Shown here: in pieces, positions 1 through 7,335 of the stretch | Numbering within the stretch: the stretch's first letter is position 1 | Layout: the number at the start of each line of letters is the position of its first letter | Origin: an uncultured Prevotella sp. | GTDB lineage: Bacteria > Bacteroidota > Bacteroidia > Bacteroidales > Bacteroidaceae | Assembly: GCA_905198745.1 (NCBI GenBank) | Contig: CAJKDU010000031.1 | Span: forward strand, 1 to 27,538 | DNA length: 27,538 nt | Reading direction: 5' to 3' | Program-made: the position numbers and the translations under genes | The notes under the pieces: model-generated | The model's database searches: none | What the model saw: the letters and a program-made list of their open reading frames with translations, nothing else | Told to the model about the DNA's origin: nothing

Positions 1-23
1 AGTGGTAGAGTTACGAGAGCTAA

Positions 24-377
24 GTATACGACTTACGAAACGTAAGTGGCAGAGTAATGAGTTGCTCATCGCCGTGGGCACTCGTTGCCCAAACAGCGGA
101 ACAGGCGTTGGGCATTACGGACGACATGAGGTTTCTATTCAGGCGGATTGCAATGGCAGCGGGACCCCACGATGTACTTGTAACTGAAGTGAGGGATGAG
201 TGAGGGATAAGTGAGGGATTCGTGATAGATACTTTCACGTTAGAAGAACGTATTCTACTCATTTCCAATAGAAATATGTATAGAAATAATCAAAGAGTGA
301 TAGATGATAGATATTTTGGAAAAAATGAATTCATGTATGCGTGCTATATGGTATGGATCATCCAAGAAAAGGACTAA
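24..377 (+). other. Gene-poor left edge; possible decayed reading frame
   Basis: No convincing gene is visible in the first 471 bases. Frame 3 on the plus strand is open from 24 to a TAA at 375-377 except for one TGA at 201-203, which falls inside a tandem repeat. The part before the TGA could start at the ATG at 57 (48 codons, ending in EVRDE). The part after it encodes a charged peptide of 57 residues without a recognisable domain. It could be the remnant of a gene broken at the repeat, or chance openness in AT-rich DNA. No ribosome-binding site or promoter of the local type was found. Confidence 0.15.
189..232. repeat. Four tandem 11-bp units (GTGAGGGATRA-like)
   Basis: Four consecutive 11-bp units lie head to tail: GTGAGGGATGA (189-199), GTGAGGGATAA (200-210), GTGAGGGATTC (211-221) and the diverged GTGATAGATAC (222-232). 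The period is exactly 11, so each unit shifts the reading frame. A looser 22-bp similarity (TTACGAGAGCTAAGT at 11-25 and TTACGAAACGTAAGT at 33-47) lies further left. Function is unknown; it could be a slippage-prone microsatellite or the scar of a repetitive element. Confidence 0.7.
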
Positions 378-420
378 CGCACCTACAACTTCTACGGAAC
401 AGGACATACAAAATATGGAA

Positions 421-451
421 AAGGGAATGTGAATAAACTACACATTCCCTT
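421..451 (-). terminator. Intrinsic terminator after beta-galactosidase gene
   Basis: AAGGGAATGTG (421-431) and CACATTCCCTT (441-451) form a perfect 11-bp stem with a 9-nt loop. On the minus strand the stem ends in TTTT. It lies 20 nt past the stop codon of the beta-galactosidase gene, the right place for its terminator. Confidence 0.75.
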
Positions 452-471
452 CTTCAATACCAAAAAATGAA

Positions 472-3400
472 TTACTTTACAGGCGTTATAGTGAATTCGA
501 AGCATTTCTCTCCGAAATGTACCCGATAAGGAGGCAATGGCCAAGCTCCCCACGAGTTGGTGCCGGCTATACCGCTATGCTCACCATCGAGGAAAAGATT
601 GGTGAAGCGTGACTTGCGTAAGTTGAAACTATGACGTTGCTCTTTCGCATCACCGTCATCCAACTCCTCCGTATCAAAATGCAACGCACTGGCATAGAAG
701 GGCTGAGGGCTTTCTACCTTGATGCCCCATCCGTCGGAAGAGGTCTGTTTCCACCAACGCATATCGCTCTTGGTTCCGCTTTCTTGTGGGCGAATATAGG
801 GGAAATACTGGTTGTCGGCATCGGAAGAATAAATGCCTATGCGCATGCAATCCTTGCGGTCGCTATAGTTCTCGACAGGGCCTCTGCCATAGTATGTACT
901 GCGGTCCAAGCTATAGGGTAGCTGAAGGACTACGCCGAAACGATACATGTCGCTCACTTGGACAACACTGTCAGCAGGTTCCATATTTTCCACGACAGAC
1001 AGTTTGCCGGAAGTGCCATCGAGAAGATAGTGGAGACTCAAATGAGCCTTGACTGACGGGAGAGAATAGTGGCAGGCGATCCACACCTCGCCTTCTTTCT
1101 TCAGGTTCTTCACATCAATAGCGGTGAGCTGCATCTCAGGTCTTTTCCAGTTCTTAAACTTCTTCTGAAGCTGCGCACCCATATCATTGTCTGTGGCAGC
1201 CCGCCAGAAGTTGGGTTTCAGTGTGCCCCCCTCTCCGAGCACAGACCTACCACCGACCACATACTCCCGCAGCAATCCTGTATGCTTGTCTACGCTCAAC
1301 ACCACGGAAGAAGCCGTTACCGTGACGGCATCGCCATTCTTCGGATTGTCTATCTTCATCTTCACGCGCTGCCTTGAGCCACCATCAGCGGCTGGTGCTT
1401 GCTTCTCCGCCACGGGCAACTGGGCATATGCCACAACCTGACCGGCCTCCATAAGGGGTTCGGCTCGTTTCAAGCGGAAATCCACATTGAGCAAGACCTC
1501 ATGTCCGTCAATCTGGGAAAGGTCGTAAGGAAGGGTGAATGTCCTGGTCTGCTGAGGAAGCACATTGATGTCGGCAAGCGTGCCGTGCTGCTTTTCCTCT
1601 CCATCGACAAGCAAGCTCCAAGCCAAGCAGTAGTTGCTCAAATCGCGGAAGAAGTACTCGTTGTGTACGCTCACCACTCCCCTTTTCGCGTCTTTCATCT
1701 CTGCCCAAATGTTCTGATACTGATAAGCCAGCTCGTAGGCATGAGGATTGAGCTGACGGTCTGGTCCGACAATGCCGTTGCAGTTAAAGTTGTTGTCACT
1801 TGGATCATAATTGTTATAGTCGCCGCCATAGGTATACTCTATCTGACGCAACTGCTCATTGCTCATCTTGTCGGCCTGCAAGCTCATCGGCTTGACGGGA
1901 TGACGGTGTAGAGCCTGGTCGACGAAATCCCAGTCGAAGCCACCCTGGAAAATAGGATATTTGCGCACGAGTTGCCAATACTCCTTCAGGTTGCCGCCCG
2001 AATTACCCATGGTATGGTTGTATTCACACTGAATGAGAGGCATCGGACTGGCAGGATTCTTGCAATAAGCCTCACACCGGTCAACAGGGTAATACATGGG
2101 GCAGAAGATGTCGGTACCCTCTCCGAGTTTAGCCTGTTCATACTGTACCGGCCGACTTGTGTCCTGACTCTTGATCCAGCGATAGGCTTGAAGGAAATTG
2201 TCACCCATTACCGTCTCGTTGCCCATACTCCAGGTAATGATGGCAGGATGGTTGAAATACATCGACACATTGTGCTGGTTGCGTTCCAATATCTGCTTGG
2301 CAAACATCGGCTTCTTGGCAGCAGCATCGTTTCCGTAGCCAAATCCGTGACTTTCCTGGTTAGCCTCAGCCACAAGATAGAGTCCGTATTTGTCGCAGAG
2401 TTCATACCAGCGGGGATCGTCGGGATAGTGACACGTGCGAACCGCATTGATGTTGAGCCGCTTCATAAGCTTGATGTCCTGAATCATACGTTCAAGACTG
2501 ACCACATATCCGCCGTCTGGATCCATCTCATGCCTGTCTGCACCTTTTATATATATAGGTTGACCATTGACGAGCAACTGCTTGTTTTTGATTTCCACCT
2601 TGCGGAACCCTACCTTTACAGGAACTTCCTCAAGCACCTTGTCAAACATCTTCACGCGTGTAACAAGCGTGTAGAGATAAGGAGTCTCGGCTGTCCACTT
2701 GTGGGGATTGTCCACCAGGAAAGTTATCTCTCCCCCAGCATTTGCACGAGGCTCGGTCTCCACCCGTTGCCCGTCGGCATCATAGAGCGCATATTCCATC
2801 TCCACATTGTCCCGAAACTTCTTGGTCTTGCTGACCGAGAAAGACGGGCGGACACGGAGGATTCCGTCACGATATTGGGCATCAAGATCACCTACCACCC
2901 GGATGTCGTCAAGATGCGCATCTTTGGAACGCGCATAGAGAAAGTTCTCACGAGCCACACCGCTGAGTCGCCAGAAGTCCTGGTCTTCACACCACGAGCC
3001 GTCGCACCAGCGGAACGTTTGGAAAGCTATAAGGTTCTTTCCTTTTTTCAAATAAGGCGTAATGTCGAACTCGGCAGCCACCTTACTATCTTCAGCATAG
3101 CCCACGAACCTGCCGTTGACATAAAGATAGATGCACGACGTGACACTGCCGAAGTGGGCAATGACTTGCTTTCCGTTCCAGTCGGCAGGAATATCCACAA
3201 CACGACGATAGGACCCCACATGGTTGTCCTTGACGGGCACTGCGGGCGGTTGTTCCTTGAAATGTCCGCGCCATGCAAATCCGTCGTTCACATACTCGGG
3301 CACTCCATAGCCGTTGAGTTCCCAGTTGCCCGGCACGGGCATGTTTTTCCAGGAAGAGTCGTCAAGGTCTTCACGGAAAAAATCCGTAGGCCGCTGGTCG

Positions 3401-3678
3401 GCGTTTTCCACCCAATGAAACTTCCACATTCCATCAAGCGACATATAATTGCGGCTTGATGACCTGTCGAAAACACTCGAAGTTGTCCCGTTCACCTCGC
3501 CGGCACGAAATCCGAAGAAATCGGTATGCGGGGCAAGCCGGTTAATGCTGTTCATCTGCAAGTCGTGCCACTCCGTATAAGAAGGTTGCACCGCTTGCGC
3601 TTTTGCCAGGGACTTGGCAGACATGGTAACTGCCAGGCCCATCATAGTGCATGTAAGGAATATTTTTGGATGCATCAT
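472..3678 (-). CDS. Secreted glycoside hydrolase family 2 beta-galactosidase
   Basis: This 1068-residue protein has the LacZ-type GH2 layout: jelly-roll sugar-binding domain (about 55-250), Ig-like domain, TIM barrel (about 370-650), a second Ig-like region and a C-terminal beta-galactosidase small-chain domain (about 790-1065). The acid/base glutamate is E488 in WSMGNE and the nucleophile is E552 in IQCEYNHTMGNS. The segments RTCHYPDD and EANQESHG match substrate- and metal-binding stretches of LacZ. An N-terminal hydrophobic segment (about 5-27) ending in AKA-QA suggests export to the periplasm, unlike cytoplasmic E. coli LacZ. It probably removes terminal beta-galactose from oligosaccharides derived from host or plant glycans. 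No SusC/D pair or regulator flanks it, so it is not part of a visible utilisation locus. The family is sure; the exact substrate is not. Confidence 0.93.
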   Translation of the reverse strand: MMHPKIFLTCTMMGLAVTMSAKSLAKAQAVQPSYTEWHDLQMNSINRLAPHTDFFGFRAGEVNGTTSSVFDRSSSRNYMSLDGMWKFHWVENADQRPTDFFREDLDDSSWKNMPVPGNWELNGYGVPEYVNDGFAWRGHFKEQPPAVPVKDNHVGSYRRVVDIPADWNGKQVIAHFGSVTSCIYLYVNGRFVGYAEDSKVAAEFDITPYLKKGKNLIAFQTFRWCDGSWCEDQDFWRLSGVARENFLYARSKDAHLDDIRVVGDLDAQYRDGILRVRPSFSVSKTKKFRDNVEMEYALYDADGQRVETEPRANAGGEITFLVDNPHKWTAETPYLYTLVTRVKMFDKVLEEVPVKVGFRKVEIKNKQLLVNGQPIYIKGADRHEMDPDGGYVVSLERMIQDIKLMKRLNINAVRTCHYPDDPRWYELCDKYGLYLVAEANQESHGFGYGNDAAAKKPMFAKQILERNQHNVSMYFNHPAIITWSMGNETVMGDNFLQAYRWIKSQDTSRPVQYEQAKLGEGTDIFCPMYYPVDRCEAYCKNPASPMPLIQCEYNHTMGNSGGNLKEYWQLVRKYPIFQGGFDWDFVDQALHRHPVKPMSLQADKMSNEQLRQIEYTYGGDYNNYDPSDNNFNCNGIVGPDRQLNPHAYELAYQYQNIWAEMKDAKRGVVSVHNEYFFRDLSNYCLAWSLLVDGEEKQHGTLADINVLPQQTRTFTLPYDLSQIDGHEVLLNVDFRLKRAEPLMEAGQVVAYAQLPVAEKQAPAADGGSRQRVKMKIDNPKNGDAVTVTASSVVLSVDKHTGLLREYVVGGRSVLGEGGTLKPNFWRAATDNDMGAQLQKKFKNWKRPEMQLTAIDVKNLKKEGEVWIACHYSLPSVKAHLSLHYLLDGTSGKLSVVENMEPADSVVQVSDMYRFGVVLQLPYSLDRSTYYGRGPVENYSDRKDCMRIGIYSSDADNQYFPYIRPQESGTKSDMRWWKQTSSDGWGIKVESPQPFYASALHFDTEELDDGDAKEQRHSFNLRKSRFTNLFLDGEHSGIAGTNSWGAWPLPPYRVHFGEKCFEFTITPVK

Positions 3679-3713
3679 GTTAGTTGTTCTGTAATTGATT
3701 GATTATTTGTCTG

Positions 3714-3744
3714 CAAATTTATACAAATTTACAGACAACGCAAA
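3714..3744 (-). promoter_or_regulatory. Promoter of the beta-galactosidase gene
   Basis: Read on the minus strand, TTTG (3744-3741) is followed after exactly 19 nt by TAAATTTG (3721-3714). This fits the Bacteroidota consensus TTTG-19/21-TAnnTTTG. A second TAAATTTG copy lies 10 nt upstream. Predicted transcription starts about 30 nt before the ATG at 3678. Confidence 0.65.
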
Positions 3745-3770
3745 GTTCACGCAACACTTTTCACAATGAG

Positions 3771-3823
3771 ATACCTAAATATAATGGTAATCGTCATTCG
3801 GGCAAATCATCCGATTTAGGTAT
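3771..3823. repeat. 10-bp inverted repeat between divergent promoters
   Basis: ATACCTAAAT (3771-3780) and ATTTAGGTAT (3814-3823) are perfect inverted copies separated by 33 nt. The right arm touches the predicted -33 element of the flavodoxin promoter, and the spacer contains the Fur-like box. It may be a two-site operator for a dimeric regulator that loops or brackets this region. Confidence 0.5.
3780..3798. promoter_or_regulatory. Fur-box-like sequence
   Basis: The 19 bases at this site (core ATAATGGTAATCGTCATT) match the classical Fur consensus GATAATGATAATCATTATC at 14 of 19 positions. Flavodoxin commonly replaces ferredoxin during iron shortage and is a familiar Fur target, which supports the reading. 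The site is upstream of both predicted promoters rather than overlapping one, which is unusual for simple repression. Confidence 0.4.
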
Positions 3824-3853
3824 TGTGCATGTCGGGAATCCGCATTAACTTTG
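3823..3853 (+). promoter_or_regulatory. Promoter of the flavodoxin operon
   Basis: TTG at 3823-3825 and TAACTTTG at 3846-3853 are separated by 20 nt and fit the Bacteroidota promoter pattern. Transcription would start near 3860, leaving a leader of about 40 nt before the ATG at 3903. Confidence 0.6.
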
Positions 3854-3902
3854 CAACTGCAAATAAACAAAGAACAAACCATATAAATCAATAAGAAAGA
3901 AT

Positions 3903-4400
3903 ATGAAAAAGACTGTTATCATCTTCGGCACAAGCACCGGAACCTGCGAGGATCTGGCTGGAAGAATTGGCGCCAAACTGGGCGTGGACAACATCATCAA
4001 CGTGACTGACCTCAACGACAGCGTCATTGCCGACAACGACAACCTCATTCTCGGCACATCCACATGGGGCGCCGGCGAACTGCAGGACGACTGGTATGAC
4101 GGTATCAAAGTGATTCAGGGTGCCAACCTGAGCGGAAAGACTGTTGCCCTCTTCGGTTGCGGTGACTCGGAGTCTTATCCCGACACATTCGTGGGAGGAA
4201 TGGCCGAACTCTACAATGCTGCCAAGAATGCCGGCGCAAACATCATCGGTGCCGTGTCGACAGACGGCTATACCTTCGACGAGTCTGAAGCCGTGGTTGA
4301 CGGGAAATTCGTGGGGCTGGCCCTTGACGAGGTGAACGAAGACGACAAAACAGACGAGCGCATCAACGCTTGGGTGGAAGAAATCAAACAAAATCTGTAG
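3903..4400 (+). CDS. fldA: Flavodoxin (FMN electron carrier)
   Basis: A 165-residue flavodoxin, the normal size for the long-chain type. It carries low-potential electrons in the cytoplasm using FMN, probably replacing ferredoxin for partners such as pyruvate:ferredoxin oxidoreductase. The phosphate-binding loop TSTGTCED is at residues 10-17. The segment STWGAGELQDDWYDG supplies the flavin-stacking aromatic loop, and LFGCGDSESYPDTF is the third flavin-contacting loop. The protein is strongly acidic, as expected for this family. The start is supported by AAGAAAGA just upstream of the ATG. The gene is first in a two-gene operon with the DUF2023 gene (42-nt gap) and probably responds to iron, given the Fur-like box upstream. 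Confidence 0.95.
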   Translation: MKKTVIIFGTSTGTCEDLAGRIGAKLGVDNIINVTDLNDSVIADNDNLILGTSTWGAGELQDDWYDGIKVIQGANLSGKTVALFGCGDSESYPDTFVGGMAELYNAAKNAGANIIGAVSTDGYTFDESEAVVDGKFVGLALDEVNEDDKTDERINAWVEEIKQNL

Positions 4401-4442
4401 CACACTTATAAACAACCTATAAAAGAAGAAAGGCTTTCGAAC

Positions 4443-4805
4443 ATGCAACAACCAACAGCATTACCGGTAGACATGAAGGTTCTGATGAACCACATATATG
4501 AATACAAAAAGGGCGTGCGCCGCATGGTCCTCTTCACCTTCAACAAGAAATATGAGGACTTTGCCACTCGCAGGTTGGAGAGTCAGAACATCAAATACAT
4601 CATCCAACCCGTAGGCAACGACCGCCTGAACATGTATTTCGGCAGAGAGGAATGTCTGAACGCCATCCGCATGATGGTGACAAGACCACTCAACCAGTTG
4701 ACACCCGAAGAAGACTTCATTCTTGGAGCCATGCTCGGCTATGACATCTGTGCCCAATGTGAACGGTACTGCGAACGGAAAAACAAATGCATGAAAGCCA
4801 GTTGA
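4443..4805 (+). CDS. DUF2023 family protein with C-terminal Cys cluster
   Basis: A 120-residue protein I assign to the DUF2023 family, whose members often sit next to or are fused with flavodoxin; its function is unknown. Residues 20-80 form a compact alpha/beta domain with many basic and aromatic residues. The C-terminus carries four cysteines, C103, C106, C110 and C116, spaced CX2CX3CX5C, able to hold an Fe-S cluster or a zinc ion. It follows flavodoxin by 42 nt, with the AG-rich stretch AAGAAGAAAGG before the start, and ends at a strong terminator, so the two are co-transcribed. A role as electron-transfer partner or maturation factor of flavodoxin is plausible from context only. Confidence 0.8.
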   Translation: MQQPTALPVDMKVLMNHIYEYKKGVRRMVLFTFNKKYEDFATRRLESQNIKYIIQPVGNDRLNMYFGREECLNAIRMMVTRPLNQLTPEEDFILGAMLGYDICAQCERYCERKNKCMKAS

Positions 4806-4837
4806 CAACACAAACATCAAGTTGCATTGCAAAAAAC

Positions 4838-4888
4838 GTGGAGGAAGAGATCTCTTTTTAAGGGATTCTTCCTCCACTATTTTTTATT
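4838..4888 (+). terminator. Terminator of the flavodoxin-DUF2023 operon
   Basis: GTGGAGGAAG (4838-4847) pairs with CTTCCTCCAC (4868-4877), followed by ATTATTTTTTATTT-like T-rich sequence on the plus strand. An A6 run precedes the stem, so it could also work in the minus direction. Confidence 0.8.
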
Positions 4889-4923
4889 TCTTCCATTAAA
4901 CGGATAAAGCATCTGAGAAATTA

Positions 4924-4959
4924 AGCAGGTGTTCTAAATCTATTATTCGAACACCTGCT
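4924..4959 (-). terminator. Hairpin terminator after aldo/keto reductase gene
   Basis: AGCAGGTGTTC (4924-4934) and GAACACCTGCT (4949-4959) form a perfect 11-bp stem with a 14-nt loop, 35 nt past the reductase stop codon. The following minus-strand sequence is only moderately T-rich. Confidence 0.6.
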
Positions 4960-4994
4960 CTGATAAATGTGTATCGATTCCGTGAGGTACATGA

Positions 4995-5855
4995 TTATTC
5001 GGTTGGCGTCACAAGGCTGCGCCAACCCATAAACAGTTTTGCCACCTCGCCGTCGTGATGGTCGAAGAAGAGACTGTGCTTCGTGTCGAGCGATGCTATT
5101 GCCTGCATGTCATCGGCATCAAGCTCAAAGTCGAAGAGATTCAGGTTCTCCGCCATGCGCTCCTTGTGCGTGCTCTTAGGGATGATGATGACACCGCTCT
5201 GCAACAGCCAGCGCAAGGCCACCTGTGCCACAGTCTTGCCGTGCTTCTCGCCAATCTGAGCGAGCACGGGGTTGGTGAACAGTCCATTACGCCCCTCAGC
5301 CAACGGCGCCCACGCCATGATACGCGTGCCAAATTCGTCCATGTACTTGCGAGCCTCGCGCTGCTGGTTGAACACATGGGTCTCTACCTGGTTTACCATA
5401 GGAGCAATCTCCACGTTGGAGGCAAGGTCTATCAAGTGGTCTGGATAGAAGTTGCTCACACCGATGGCCCTCAGCTTGCCAGCCTTGTAAGCCCGCTCCA
5501 GGTCGCGGTAGGCGCCATAGCGGTCGCAGAACGGCTGGTGGAGGAGCATGAGGTCTATGTGGTCGGTCTGAAGCTTGCGCAGACTCTCGTCTATGCTCTT
5601 CATTGTCTTGCCATCGCCGTAATTGGAAATCCACACTTTTGAGACGAGGAACAGTTCGTCGCGGCTCACTCCGCTCTTTTTCCATGCCTTGCCCACGGCC
5701 TCCTCGTTGTGGTAAGCCTGCGCGGTGTCTATCATACGGTAGCCCACGCTGATGGCATCCATCACGCAGCGTTCGCACTCATCAGGAGTTACTTGGTAAA
5801 CGCCATATCCCATCTGCGGCATCTCAACGCCGTTGCTCAATGTAATCTTATTCAT
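4995..5855 (-). CDS. Aldo/keto reductase (AKR, 2,5-diketogluconate reductase-like)
   Basis: A 286-residue NADPH-dependent oxidoreductase of the aldo/keto reductase superfamily, cytoplasmic, reducing aldehydes or ketones to alcohols. The full catalytic tetrad is visible: D43 and Y48 (MIDTAQAYHNE), K73 (LVSKVW) and H106 (LLHQPF). The segment IIPKSTHKERMAENL near residue 240 is the NADPH 2'-phosphate-binding region. The open frame extends 16 codons further upstream, but the ATG at 5855 begins the family's usual start (MNKITLSNGVEMPQMGYG) and lies just downstream of a good -7 box, so it is preferred. Sequence pattern fits the AKR5-like bacterial group. The physiological substrate cannot be told, and no neighbour points to one. 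Confidence 0.92.
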   Translation of the reverse strand: MNKITLSNGVEMPQMGYGVYQVTPDECERCVMDAISVGYRMIDTAQAYHNEEAVGKAWKKSGVSRDELFLVSKVWISNYGDGKTMKSIDESLRKLQTDHIDLMLLHQPFCDRYGAYRDLERAYKAGKLRAIGVSNFYPDHLIDLASNVEIAPMVNQVETHVFNQQREARKYMDEFGTRIMAWAPLAEGRNGLFTNPVLAQIGEKHGKTVAQVALRWLLQSGVIIIPKSTHKERMAENLNLFDFELDADDMQAIASLDTKHSLFFDHHDGEVAKLFMGWRSLVTPTE

Positions 5856-5881
5856 AATCTTGAGTTTTATATTTTGGGGGA

Positions 5882-5889
5882 CAAAGATA
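5882..5889 (-). promoter_or_regulatory. -7 box of the aldo/keto reductase promoter
   Basis: TATCTTTG on the minus strand fits TAnnTTTG and lies 27 nt before the chosen ATG. An upstream TTG exists only at a spacing of 16 nt, so the -33 element is weak. The position rules out the upstream ATG at 5903 as the start. Confidence 0.5.
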
Positions 5890-5958
5890 GTAATTTTGAG
5901 CAAAACAATCCTTATTCAAATTACTGATTGTTTTACCTTTTTCTCTGTTACGACGTTC

Positions 5959-5990
5959 TTTGGCGATTTTCTTTGTTTAGTTTATCTTTG
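5959..5990 (+). promoter_or_regulatory. Orphan plus-strand promoter-like sequence
   Basis: TTTG (5959-5962), a 20-nt spacer and TATCTTTG (5983-5990) match the promoter pattern used elsewhere in the window. No plus-strand gene follows. The 5856-6174 interval otherwise holds only AT-rich DNA and the hairpin at 6109-6151, so a transcript of about 150 nt ending at that hairpin is conceivable. Confidence 0.35.
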
Positions 5991-6108
5991 TCACTTTGTT
6001 TTGGTTATTGGCAAACAAAAATAAATAAAATTATAAATGTATCCAAATTTCCTTGCTGTTTTTTTATAAATGTAACCATTGCATCACGCATGCCACATGC
6101 TCATTATG

Positions 6109-6151
6109 TACGACAAAAGGCAGAACCGTGCCGGTCCTGCCTTTTGTCGTA
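6109..6151 (-). terminator. Long hairpin terminator downstream of asd
   Basis: TACGACAAAAGGCAG (6109-6123) pairs with CTGCCTTTTGTCGTA (6137-6151). Inner ACC/GGT pairing extends the stem across one mismatch. It sits 23 nt past the asd stop codon. The T4 run is inside the stem, so it can act in both directions. Confidence 0.65.
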
Positions 6152-6174
6152 TAGCGAGATTTGGATAAATGGTC

Positions 6175-7185
6175 TTACTTGATATTGCCCACCTTGAGCA
6201 GATATTCGGCTATCTGCACGGCATTGAGGGCTGCGCCCTTGCGAATCTGGTCGCCGCTAAGCCAGAAGGTGAGGCCGTAGTCGTCGGCCAAGTCCTTGCG
6301 CACACGGCCTACATAGACATCGTCCTTGCCAGCCGTGTCGAGCGGCATGGGATAAACGAGGTTGGAAGGATCGTCTTCGAGAGTTACGCCAGGAGCAGCG
6401 GCAATGGCTTTCTGGGCCTCCTCGACGCTGATGGGCTTCTCGGTCTCAATCCACACACTCTCGGAGTGGGCACGGAGAGAACTTACTCGCACGCACATGG
6501 CCGAACAGCGCACGTCGCTGTGCATGATCTTGCGGGTCTCGTTGAACATCTTCATCTCTTCCTTTGTGTAGCCGTTGTCCGTGAAGACGTCAATCTGAGG
6601 TATGACGTTGTAGGCCAGCTGATGGGGGAATTTCTCTACGTGCACGGGCTTGCCTTCCACGATGTCCTTGTATTGCTCCTGCAGTTCTGCCATGGCAGCA
6701 GCTCCGGCACCGCTGGCGCTCTGATAGCTGGCGATGTGGATGCGGCGGATGTGGCTGAGCTTTTCGAGCGGATTGAGCACCACGACCATCATGATAGTGG
6801 TGCAGTTAGGATTGGCAATGATGCCGCGAGGACGGTTGAGGGCGTCTTCTGCGTTGCACTCCGGCACCACCAATGGCACATCGTCGCACATGCGGAAAGC
6901 GCTGGAATTGTCTATCATCACGGCGCCATACTTGGTGATGGTCTCGGCATATTCCTTGGAAGTGCCGCCACCTGCCGATACGAAAGCCACGTCGATGCCC
7001 TTGAAGTCATCGTTGTGTTGCAGGAGTTTCACCTCGTATTCCTTGCCCTTGAATGTGTATTTTCGTCCGGCACTGCGCTGTGAGCCGAAAAGCACAAGTT
7101 CATCGATGGGGAAATTTCTCTCTGCGAGTACGCGAAGGAACTCCTGTCCTACAGCTCCACTCGCTCCTACAATTGCTACTTTCAT
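6175..7185 (-). CDS. asd: Aspartate-semialdehyde dehydrogenase
   Basis: A 336-residue enzyme that reduces aspartyl-4-phosphate to aspartate-4-semialdehyde with NADPH. This is the branch point to lysine/diaminopimelate, threonine and methionine. The NADP-binding GASGAVGQ is at residues 7-14. The catalytic cysteine is C128 in NPNCTT, and the catalytic base is H240 in SLRAHSE. SYQSASGAG and the C-terminal DQIRKGAALNA segment are also family hallmarks. Length and start match the bacterial family. It is monocistronic: its own promoter lies just upstream and a long hairpin follows. It is an essential housekeeping gene, unrelated in function to its neighbours. Confidence 0.97.
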   Translation of the reverse strand: MKVAIVGASGAVGQEFLRVLAERNFPIDELVLFGSQRSAGRKYTFKGKEYEVKLLQHNDDFKGIDVAFVSAGGGTSKEYAETITKYGAVMIDNSSAFRMCDDVPLVVPECNAEDALNRPRGIIANPNCTTIMMVVVLNPLEKLSHIRRIHIASYQSASGAGAAAMAELQEQYKDIVEGKPVHVEKFPHQLAYNVIPQIDVFTDNGYTKEEMKMFNETRKIMHSDVRCSAMCVRVSSLRAHSESVWIETEKPISVEEAQKAIAAAPGVTLEDDPSNLVYPMPLDTAGKDDVYVGRVRKDLADDYGLTFWLSGDQIRKGAALNAVQIAEYLLKVGNIK

Positions 7186-7218
7186 ATCTTAATCCTTTTA
7201 ATTAGTTGATTACGGCTG

Positions 7219-7250
7219 CAAAATTAATACTTTATGTTGAAAGTGCGCAA
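7219..7250 (-). promoter_or_regulatory. Promoter of asd
   Basis: On the minus strand TTG (7250-7248) is followed after 21 nt by TAATTTTG (7226-7219), a good TAnnTTTG match, about 34 nt before the asd ATG. Confidence 0.55.
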
Positions 7251-7335
7251 CATTTGTTTTACTTTTTCTTGTTTTCGCGTGCTTTTTGACAGAATTCAAA
7301 GGTCCTTGTTAGAAAAACTACGCTATCACGCTGGC

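Noticed and set aside
189..232. CRISPR array
   Set aside because: The units are 11 bp with no spacers and no cas genes are present.
20..268. 82-codon minus-strand frame at the left edge
   Set aside because: No promoter, ribosome-binding site or domain; it runs through the tandem repeats, which give it the repetitive ITNPSLIPHSSLTS stretch.
1972..3459. 495-codon plus-strand open frame inside the beta-galactosidase gene
   Set aside because: It is exactly antisense to a clear GH2 enzyme, has no domain signature, and its length follows from the codon composition of the real gene on the other strand.
3771..3823. Insertion-sequence ends
   Set aside because: The inverted arms are only 10 bp, the 33-nt interior holds no gene, and no target-site duplication is seen; an operator is more likely.
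3888..4451. 187-codon minus-strand frame covering flavodoxin
   Set aside because: It mirrors flavodoxin and ends within the promoter-proximal region; flavodoxin has all family motifs and its own promoter.
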